Of a DNA stretch of 64,000 nt, positions 25,526 through 32,683 are shown one piece after another. The notes beneath the pieces are model-generated. The model was not told the origin of the DNA and searched no databases. It saw only the letters and a program-made list of their open reading frames with translations. The DNA comes from Bin22 sp965207275 (GTDB taxonomy: Bacteria; Chloroflexota; Dehalococcoidia; Lucifugimonadales; UBA3495): assembly GCA_965207275.1 (NCBI GenBank), contig CBDBMH010000001.1:682001-746000 (forward strand), read 5' to 3'. The position numbers and the translations under genes were made by a program. Within the stretch, counting starts at the first letter, position 1. Each line of letters starts with the position of its first letter.

Positions 25526-28500
25526 ATGGCGAAAAGTTTAACCCCTATCGTAGGCCTGGCCGTGGTTGTGGCCCTGGCTCTCGCCGCCGTCTTCGGCAGT
25601 ATGAGCCTCGCTAACCCGGCGATGGCCGCCATTGGTCAACCGGCCGATGCCGAGCTGACTGAGCGGATGGACAGCCCGCAGGCAGCGCCTAGTGACTTAA
25701 TGGTTGTTACGACTGATGCCACAGTAACGCTGTCTTGGGATGACCAGGATGACACTGGTCCGACCAACTGGCAAATCCGGTCAAGGTTTAAGTCTGTTGC
25801 GGATTTTAGTCCTCCGCGTGATAGCACAGATTCAAACGTGACGATCACTGATGGTGTGACTGGCGACGTAGAAGATGATACGCCCGACGTTACAGCCGCA
25901 GTGGCTGGTCTAACAAACGGGACAGAGTATTGTTTTGAAGTTAGGTACCTGGCCGGCGACGGCACTCCGGGTGCTTGGTCCAAAGAAATTTGTGCCACTC
26001 CCAGTGCCGCACCGACAAATCAAGTTACCGGAGTCATGGCCGAAGGGTCGGCTGACGGCGGGGTAGAGCTGAGCTGGAGCTATACCGCACCGACCGGTGA
26101 TGCCGACGTTCAAGCCACTGGCTTTCAGTATCGGATGCGCACGTCTTGTATAGACAATTCGGTTTCAACCAATAATCAATGTACAGATTCTGCTGCAAAT
26201 CCGCCGGTGGCCACACAGCCAGCGGACGACGTAGCTGCTGGCGATTGGTCGATGTGGATGACCATCAAAGGCGGTGCCGACGCCACCATGGCGCAGATAA
26301 AATTGTCCGATGACGTAAAAGCCGGGACGTCTTATGACTTCCAGGTGCGGTCCGCGGCGGGAAGCACCGGTGGAACGGCAGTTCCCGCTGCAACTGATTT
26401 CGATGATACGGCGGACAATGCAATTGCTACGGCCATGGAAGCGCCAGTACCTCCCATTGACCCGGAGCTTGCTGCCAACAGTACCGACCCCGGCAAGAAT
26501 ACTCGCTACACCATTAAGTTCACTGCCAACGGGAACGTGGACTCGGGTACCGAGGAATTGGTTATCGAATTGGAGGACTTCGGCTTCCCCGATGATGGCA
26601 TCGACAATGATGACGTAATTATCAGGGTCCAAAGGGGTACCGGCATACAGGCTGGCGAAGACTCCAATAATTTCAGTGAACCCTCGAATCCCCAGGATAT
26701 AGATGTTTCCGGTGAAAAGCTGCGCATCGTCCTGGACGATACCAATCCTGTTACCGATTATAAGGAAGGTATCGCTGATCGTGACGTGGTAACCATCACC
26801 ATCTCCACCAATGCTGGCGTGTCCAACCCCACCGAGGGCGGCGGCTACCCGGCCGTTATCACCGGCGGTTCTGGTGACGATAAGCTGATGGCAATTACAA
26901 CTGCCGAGTTGATGGTTCCTCTGCTCATCGAGTTGGATGAGAATGACGGTGGCAGGGGCGATACCGTCACGGTAACCGCCAAGGGCTTCAAGAACGGTCA
27001 CACCATGTCCTTCTGGCTAGACCGAAATATGAACTTCAAGCGGGACCAGGCCACCGAAGCCGTGCTGTGCAGTGCGCAGGTTATGTCCGACGACACTGCC
27101 AGTTGTTCCTTTGAGATAAGCAACCCGCCCTTTACCGGCGGCGTGGGCGGCCCCACACAGATGGTCGTTGACGACGACGGCGATGACAAGTGCGCCATGA
27201 CTGGCCCGAGGGACTGTAACTTCGTCAACGGCGCCGACGGGACGGGTAATGTTGTCACTGAGCTGACCAACGACCAGATGTTCGAACTGAAGGCGGCCAT
27301 CAAGCTCAGCCCCGCCGCTGGCAGCGTCGGTGACTCGGTTCAGGTCCAGATGACCGACTTCCCGCCCGGCGCTTCGGTGTCTTCGCTCACCATTGCCAGT
27401 ATAGATGTGCCTGGCGTCAGCTTCTCTGCTGACCCTCGGGGCAACGGCAGTTTCTCATTCACCATTCCCAATAACGTGCCCCAGGGCATAGAAGAGCTGG
27501 AAGTTACGGCCGGCGGCGTGAAGGCCGATGAAAAGATCACCATTGCCGGCCCGCGCATCCAGGTTACCCCGGAAACCGTCATCGCAAACCAGCGCGTCAG
27601 CCTGGTGGGCTCCGGCTTCACCCGGGCCTCTTATGTTTGCTGTACTGATCCGGACGGCCCCAGTGGCGGTGAACACCAGGCGCCGGTGATGACCTTCGGA
27701 GGCGAGGTAATTCCTCCCGACCGGATTAACGACGGCAACCCGGTGTTGGTCGATAATGGCGGCAACTGGTCCGCTTCGGTGAACCTGCCCCTGAGCAGCG
27801 CTACCACCGCTAGCGGCACCAAGGAGTTACAGGTAACTGATTCCAAGGGTCGCGTAGGCAGCGTCGACATTAGTATTCCCGCTCGGGAAGTAGAGGTAAC
27901 CCCGTCCATCAGCCGCGTGGGAACCACAATCGTCGTTCGGGGCAAGTATTTCCCCAGCCGGAACGACGGCGGCGACCCCTTCAACGTCACGCTAACCTAT
28001 AAGGCGACCTCTGGCAGCGAGACCCGCGTCAGCGCTACTCCCGATGCCAGTGGGAACTTTGAGGCGGAAATGAATGTGCCCACCGGCGCGTCCATCCCCT
28101 CGACCAATACCATCCAGGTTGAGTTCGAGGAAAGCGACGGGGAAAAGGTAACTACCAACATTCCCCACACGGTTCCGGAAGGTACTATCAGCGTTTCCGA
28201 CACCAGAGGTCCGGCGGGAACCGTAATAACCGTAAGCGGTGAGGGTTTCAAGAACTTCGTGCCCATAAGCCGGGTAACCGTGGGCGACTTGGAAGTAACC
28301 CCGTCACCGAGGCCTTCCACTAACTCCCAGGGCATGGTGGAGTTCGACATCACCATTCCTGGATTGGAGGTCGGTATCCAGACCATCGAGGTTGATGTCG
28401 GTGACACTACTGCCAGCGTCGGCTTTACCGTCTCCCTGTCCAGTGAGCGTGGCGCGGCCACGCAGGTAGCGGTAGGTCTGGAAGAGCTAGGCGACAACCT

Positions 28501-28705
28501 GGTTAGCGTGTGGCACTTCAACAACGACTCCAAGGTCTGGTCCTTCTACGACCCGACCCTGGAAGAGGGCAACACCCTGTCCTACCTGTACGCTGGCGAG
28601 CCCTACTTCATCCGGATCAAGTCCAATCAGGAGGTAATCCTGAATCAGGAAACCCGGAGCCTGACCTGTGTGGGCGGCAACTGCTGGAACCCCATAGTCT
28701 GGTAA
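25526..28705 (+). CDS. Large secreted protein with fibronectin type III and Ig/IPT-like domains
   Basis: 1059 residues with an N-terminal signal peptide (hydrophobic segment 8-29, likely cleaved after NPAMA at 30-34). Two Fn3-like domains follow (about 53-160 and 163-300; for example LTNGTEYCFEVRYLAGDGTP), then several beta-sandwich repeats of IPT/Ig type (for example GPAGTVITVSGEGFKNFVPI, and SRVGTTIVVRGKYFPSRNDG). A distinct 90-residue C-terminal domain closes it (VWHFNNDSKVWSFYDP, then NCWNPIVW). It has no visible membrane anchor or sorting motif; an S-layer or outer-envelope structural role is the best guess. TATAGGAGG precedes the ATG well. The N-terminal third looks lower in GC than neighbouring genes. 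It is preceded by three overlapping micro-ORFs. Confidence 0.8.
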   Translation: MAKSLTPIVGLAVVVALALAAVFGSMSLANPAMAAIGQPADAELTERMDSPQAAPSDLMVVTTDATVTLSWDDQDDTGPTNWQIRSRFKSVADFSPPRDSTDSNVTITDGVTGDVEDDTPDVTAAVAGLTNGTEYCFEVRYLAGDGTPGAWSKEICATPSAAPTNQVTGVMAEGSADGGVELSWSYTAPTGDADVQATGFQYRMRTSCIDNSVSTNNQCTDSAANPPVATQPADDVAAGDWSMWMTIKGGADATMAQIKLSDDVKAGTSYDFQVRSAAGSTGGTAVPAATDFDDTADNAIATAMEAPVPPIDPELAANSTDPGKNTRYTIKFTANGNVDSGTEELVIELEDFGFPDDGIDNDDVIIRVQRGTGIQAGEDSNNFSEPSNPQDIDVSGEKLRIVLDDTNPVTDYKEGIADRDVVTITISTNAGVSNPTEGGGYPAVITGGSGDDKLMAITTAELMVPLLIELDENDGGRGDTVTVTAKGFKNGHTMSFWLDRNMNFKRDQATEAVLCSAQVMSDDTASCSFEISNPPFTGGVGGPTQMVVDDDGDDKCAMTGPRDCNFVNGADGTGNVVTELTNDQMFELKAAIKLSPAAGSVGDSVQVQMTDFPPGASVSSLTIASIDVPGVSFSADPRGNGSFSFTIPNNVPQGIEELEVTAGGVKADEKITIAGPRIQVTPETVIANQRVSLVGSGFTRASYVCCTDPDGPSGGEHQAPVMTFGGEVIPPDRINDGNPVLVDNGGNWSASVNLPLSSATTASGTKELQVTDSKGRVGSVDISIPAREVEVTPSISRVGTTIVVRGKYFPSRNDGGDPFNVTLTYKATSGSETRVSATPDASGNFEAEMNVPTGASIPSTNTIQVEFEESDGEKVTTNIPHTVPEGTISVSDTRGPAGTVITVSGEGFKNFVPISRVTVGDLEVTPSPRPSTNSQGMVEFDITIPGLEVGIQTIEVDVGDTTASVGFTVSLSSERGAATQVAVGLEELGDNLVSVWHFNNDSKVWSFYDPTLEEGNTLSYLYAGEPYFIRIKSNQEVILNQETRSLTCVGGNCWNPIVW

Positions 28706-29148
28706 GCAAAGGCCAGGAACAGGCGCCTGTAGGGGCGGGCTAAACCCCGTCCCTACACTCCCGGCAGGGCAACGGCGGTATGAATCCGCCAACGCCCCCG
28801 GCCCGTATAAATGGGACAGAATGAGACAAAATGGGACGGAAAACAAAAAATTCCCACCCCTGAAGGATGGTCGAAAATGGGCGGAATTGGGCGGGGAAAT
28901 TTTTCCCCACCTTGGCTCAGCTACCAAAAACCGTGCCAAACCCGCCCACAATAACCCGCTCATCCTGATCCCGCCAGGGACCAAAACCCGTAGGGGCGGT
29001 TCGTGAACCGCCCGCCGGGGGTGAGGGCCACCGGCAAAGGCGCCCCAGGCATAATCCGTAAGGGCGGCAACTCTCCGTTCATCCTGAGGCTCTCGAAGGA
29101 TCATCGAAGGGTCTCCCGCCCCTACCCTAAAATCTACAGGAGGAATCA
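28706..29148. repeat. intergenic region with family A and B repeats
   Basis: Family A palindromes are at 28729-28756 and 28990-29013; family B (TCATCCTGAGGCTCTCGAAG) at about 29079. In between (28810-28850) is a near-repeat of ATGGGACAGAATGAGACAAA, and GGGGAAATTTTTCCCC at 28893-28908 is a small hairpin. A 61-codon frame here has no good ribosome site and is not accepted. Confidence 0.6.
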
Positions 29149-29883
29149 ATGGCAAAAGTCAGTAGAATCCTGGCCCTGCTTGCGATAGTGGCCATGCTCT
29201 CCGCGCTGCCCTTGACGGCATTCGCGCAGAACCCGCCCCACGTACTGCTTGGCACGGCCATGCTCAACGGCGCAGTACCGCCAAATGACACCGAAATCGT
29301 CGCCATGCAGGGCTCCATGAAGCTCGGCTCCGCCATGACCATGGCTGGCGGCAAGTTCACCCTGCAGGTAATGCAGCCCTCCGGCACCGGCCCCGTCACC
29401 TTCATGGTTGCCGGCGTCGACGCCATGGAGCGGCTCACCGACTGGGAACTGGGCAAGGTCCAGTCCGGCTTCAACCTCAGCGCCCAGGCCTCCGGCACCG
29501 TGGGCCGCATCGGCCCTCCGGGCCCCGCCGGTCCTGCCGGTCCCGCTGGCCCGGCCGGTCCTGCCGGCCCCGCCGGTCCCCGTGGCGCTGAAGGCCCTGA
29601 AGGGCACGACGGCCACGACGGTCCCGAAGGCCCGGCCGGCGCCGCTGGCGCTGACGGCGCTCGCGGCCCCGTAGGCCCCCAGGGCGACCCCGGCGCTGCC
29701 GGTCCCGCTGGCGCTGACGGCGCCGCCGGTCCCGCTGGCCCCCAAGGCCCCCAGGGTCCTGCCGGCCCCGCTGGCTCTGCCGGCGCTGACGCCAGTGGCA
29801 CCACCGGCATCATCGCCATCGTCATAGCCATCGTGGCAGCGGTCATCGCCATCGCCATGCCCTTCGTAATGCCCCGCCGCTAG
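29149..29883 (+). CDS. Collagen-like surface protein with C-terminal membrane anchor
   Basis: 244 residues: signal peptide 1-26 (cleavage after AFA), a beta-rich domain at about 27-117 (PPHVLLGTAMLNGAVPPNDT), 31 uninterrupted Gly-X-Y triplets at 119-211 (many GPA), then a hydrophobic segment at about 218-240 ending in the cationic tail MPRR. The layout is that of a trimeric collagen-like stalk fixed in the membrane and exposed outside. It may serve adhesion or envelope structure. AGGAGG precedes the ATG. It sits in the surface-protein region together with the Fn3 protein and the cadherin-like protein. The Gly-X-Y codons are strongly repetitive, so the number of triplets probably varies between strains. 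Confidence 0.85.
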   Translation: MAKVSRILALLAIVAMLSALPLTAFAQNPPHVLLGTAMLNGAVPPNDTEIVAMQGSMKLGSAMTMAGGKFTLQVMQPSGTGPVTFMVAGVDAMERLTDWELGKVQSGFNLSAQASGTVGRIGPPGPAGPAGPAGPAGPAGPAGPRGAEGPEGHDGHDGPEGPAGAAGADGARGPVGPQGDPGAAGPAGADGAAGPAGPQGPQGPAGPAGSAGADASGTTGIIAIVIAIVAAVIAIAMPFVMPRR

Positions 29884-30226
29884 GCAAAGGGTCAGGGCGG
29901 GGTTGAACCCCGCTCATCCTGAGCCCGCGGAATCCGCCTCAGGCGGACCTGTGGCGGGTCGAAGGACGGTAACCACGTAGGGGCGGTTCACCAACCGCCC
30001 CTACCCCTTTCCCCCAACCCCGCTCATCCTGATCCCAGGTCCTGTCATGCTGAGCCTGCCCCTCCTGTCATCCTAAGCCTGCGGAACGTCCGCCTTTGGC
30101 GGGCCGAAGCATCTAAACTCCCACCCCCGAGATACCCCCACTGACAGCAGCCTGTCGCCCTGAGCCTGCCGAAGGGCCTACAATAGTACCCTCAAGCCAC
30201 CATCAAAGAAGCAGGAACCGTCACTC
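29884..30226. repeat. intergenic region with dispersed repeats
   Basis: Family B (CTCATCCTGAGCCCGCGGAA at about 29912; GTCATGCTGAGCCTGCC at about 30045; GCCCTGAGCCTGCCGAAGGG at about 30158) and family A (29977-30004). No gene supported. Confidence 0.6.
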
Positions 30227-30544
30227 ATGACCGCATACGCAGCAGAACGGCAATACTACGTCTACATCATGACCAACCGCAAGCACAACGTCTATATCGG
30301 CATGACTAACGACCTGGTAAGGCGAGTGTACGAACACCGGAACAAACTGACGAGGGGGCATACCGAGAAGTACAACCTGACCATGCTGGTCTACTATGAG
30401 TCCACCTCCGACGTGCACGCGGCCATCGCCCGGGAAAAGCAGCTGAAGGGTTGGCGGCGAAGCAAGAAGGATGCCTTGATCGCAACCATGAACCCGCAAT
30501 GGGCAGACTTGTCCCAGGAATGGTTCGATGCAATGTCACCCTGA
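30227..30544 (+). CDS. GIY-YIG nuclease family protein (UPF0213/YhbQ type)
   Basis: 105 residues. The GIY-YIG core is YYVYIMTN...VYIGMTNDLVRRVYEHRN, with the later conserved Glu in AREKQLKGWRR. Stand-alone proteins of this type are small endonuclease-fold proteins of uncertain function. A modest AGGAA lies upstream of the ATG at 30227. It is surrounded by dispersed repeats, which is common for this family in repeat-rich genomes; whether it acts on those repeats is unknown. Confidence 0.88.
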   Translation: MTAYAAERQYYVYIMTNRKHNVYIGMTNDLVRRVYEHRNKLTRGHTEKYNLTMLVYYESTSDVHAAIAREKQLKGWRRSKKDALIATMNPQWADLSQEWFDAMSP

Positions 30545-30837
30545 TCCCACTCCCCCAACCCCGCCACAGGCCCCAAACCCCCACCGCCGTTCAGCAGCCT
30601 AGGCCCTTCGGCAAGCTCAGGGCGACATACTCCGCCTGCCCCCTATGTCATGCTGAGCTTGCCGAAGCATCTAAACTCCCAACCCCCCACAAACATAGGG
30701 GCGGCCCTTGTGGCCGCCCACTCCCTGACCCCACAGAAGTAAGGGGCGGGTCTCACAACCCGCCCCTGCCTCAAATCCGCTCATCCTGAGCCTGCGGAAC
30801 GTCCGCCTGTGGCGGGTCGAAGGACCCCCCACCCCGC
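30545..30837. repeat. intergenic region with family A and B repeats
   Basis: Family A palindromes at 30696-30719 and 30739-30769; family B at about 30600-30628 (CCCTTCGGCAAGCTCAGGGC), 30647-30680 and 30780-30860. The last B copy extends into the 3' end of the following minus-strand gene. Confidence 0.65.
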
Positions 30838-32463
30838 TCATCCTGAGCCCGTCGAAGGACGCTCCCTCGTCAGCACCGGCAACGGACCGAGACGACGCTC
30901 GGGCCCCACCGTCGGGGGCGGCAGCGAAACGTCGCTCTCCCTGGCCTGCCTCCTTCGCATCACCCACACCAGGACCACCGCCAGCAATACCAGCCCCGCG
31001 AAGATGGAGGCCAGCCACCCGAACAGCGACCCGAAGCCGTTCCCTTCAGCCATCGCCGCTGGCCCCGTCCCGTCCGGTCCCCCGGCCGTACTCACCAGGC
31101 CCCCTTCCCCGGTTAAGGGCGCCGAAGGGGGATTCAACGGCGCGGCAGCGGCTGCTGCCTCATCATCGGCTTCCGCAACCGCCGGTCCCGTCGCGCCCTG
31201 GGCAAGGGCGACAGGCGTTGAGGAAGGCTCCACCCGCGACGCCTGGCCCCCAAGGGGTTTCGGGTCGCCGGGAGAGTCCGATGCCGCCGGACCCTGACTG
31301 TTCGCTGGCCCTTGTGCCACGTCAGGTTCCAGGGCAGTCGAAGCTGCTTTCGGATTGGCCCCCGAATCCCCGTCCGATGCCTTCACCGGCGCAGGAGCGG
31401 GTTCCTCCCCCTCCTGGGGCAGGGAGGCTGCGGCCGGGGGCAAGGCCACGGGCGCCCCGACGTCCCCCACGTCAATGCGGACTGCCATGCGGGCGCTGCC
31501 GCCCCTGCCGTCCAGGACATGCACGTCCCCAAAGTATCTGCCCTTGAGCCGCTGGTCCAACGGGGCCCTGGTCTTCAGTTGACCGGTGTAGTGGCCGATT
31601 ACAAACAGCTGAGAAGCATCCCCTGCCAGCCAGTAAGTGAGCAGGTCCCGGTCCAGGTCACCGGCCAACACCGGCTGCCCCACATCCTGGCCCGCCGAGG
31701 CTTCCGCGCTAACGCTCCGCACCCCGGACTCTGAGAAGGGAAACTCCGGCGGATGGTTCGTTGCCGAAGACCACAGGTCCGTGTTGAAAAGCGTGGCCGC
31801 CACCTTGCCGGGGCCGTGGCCATCCGCGTACCTGGCCTGCACCCTGAGGTACTGGCGCAAGTCGTCCGGTGAAGGGGAATAAGAGGGGGCTTCAGCTCCC
31901 GGAATGTCCTGCCAATTGGTCTTGTCGGTGGAAACTGCCCACTGCCAGGAGACATCGGAGATTCGCCCGTCCGGGTCCGACAGGGTCGCGTTAAGCAGGG
32001 GACCAGCATGCGCCCCTTCGTGGGAAAGGACTATTTCCCCAATCTCGTCAACATTAGTTACCCTTATGTTGACGGAGACGGTGTCGTAGAGCCCGGCGGG
32101 GTCGGTGGCCCGAACTGCTACCGAGTAGCCCGACCCGGATTCGTAGTCCATGGGCCGCACCGCCTGCAGCTGGCCCGATGTCCCCTCAATGTTGAAGAAC
32201 TCCGAGTCTCTCCCTGACAGGGAATAGGTAAGAACTTCGCTGGAGTCCTGGTCCGTGGCAGCAATTGGAGCGCCTATGGGGTGGAAGGGAGTCGAGTTTT
32301 CAGCAAGCAACCGGACCGCCGTGGCGGACGGAAATGCGGGAGGAGTGCCTGACTGGGAGTGGGCAGGTGAGGGCAGAGCCAACAGGGTGCAAAGAGCGGA
32401 CAGCAGCAGGAGCAGCTTCAGGCCCCTCGATTCCATGGCGCAGGCCAGCAATTTGCGTCCCAT
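30838..32463 (-). CDS. Cadherin-like secreted/membrane protein
   Basis: About 541 residues: N-terminal signal peptide (hydrophobic core LKLLLLLSALCTLLALP, cleavage after AHS), one clear cadherin-like domain (GAPIAATDQDSSEVLTYSLS...SGYSVAVRATDPAGLYDTVS), an Ig-like middle, a second degenerate cadherin-like domain (VLAGDLDRDLLTYWLAGDAS), a long low-complexity A/P/E linker, and a membrane segment near the C-terminus (IFAGLVLLAVVLVWVMRRR) with a short cytoplasmic tail. The last residues, RPSTGSG, are encoded by a dispersed repeat (family B). ATG at 32463 follows GGAGG by five bases; a GTG at 32475 is less likely. Role: calcium-type adhesion or envelope structure, by domain only. Confidence 0.75.
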   Translation of the reverse strand: MGRKLLACAMESRGLKLLLLLSALCTLLALPSPAHSQSGTPPAFPSATAVRLLAENSTPFHPIGAPIAATDQDSSEVLTYSLSGRDSEFFNIEGTSGQLQAVRPMDYESGSGYSVAVRATDPAGLYDTVSVNIRVTNVDEIGEIVLSHEGAHAGPLLNATLSDPDGRISDVSWQWAVSTDKTNWQDIPGAEAPSYSPSPDDLRQYLRVQARYADGHGPGKVAATLFNTDLWSSATNHPPEFPFSESGVRSVSAEASAGQDVGQPVLAGDLDRDLLTYWLAGDASQLFVIGHYTGQLKTRAPLDQRLKGRYFGDVHVLDGRGGSARMAVRIDVGDVGAPVALPPAAASLPQEGEEPAPAPVKASDGDSGANPKAASTALEPDVAQGPANSQGPAASDSPGDPKPLGGQASRVEPSSTPVALAQGATGPAVAEADDEAAAAAAPLNPPSAPLTGEGGLVSTAGGPDGTGPAAMAEGNGFGSLFGWLASIFAGLVLLAVVLVWVMRRRQARESDVSLPPPTVGPERRLGPLPVLTRERPSTGSG

Positions 32464-32528
32464 ATCCCCCTCCACACATCCTCACGCTAAACCCTATTTG
32501 ACAAGGCGGCTATCGGCCTCTGAATGTG

Positions 32529-32551
32529 AATATAGCACAGATATATCTGCG
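32529..32551 (-). promoter_or_regulatory. promoter with palindrome in its spacer, upstream of the cadherin-like gene
   Basis: On the minus strand a TATATT (-10 like) lies at 32529-32534. The 17 bases before it contain the perfect 12-base palindrome CAGATATATCTG (32538-32549), a place where a regulator would act directly on promoter geometry. The -35 is weak, which fits an activated or repressed promoter. The site lies 66-90 bases upstream of the ATG at 32463, in the gap after the sensor-kinase gene. Confidence 0.35.
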
Positions 32552-32683
32552 CCTTGCCTTATCTCTTGGGGCAAGTTTCCGGCAATATGGGCCTTGACGA
32601 CGTTGTTGATCTGACCGGTTCCGTCGGCGGTTTCTCTACCGCAGGTCGCTGCGACCGCCGGGTCAAGCCTTAACCGTTAAAGG

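Noticed and set aside
28821..29006. 61-codon open frame between the Fn3 and collagen-like genes
   Set aside because: No ribosome site; it ends inside a family A repeat; composition is not gene-like enough.
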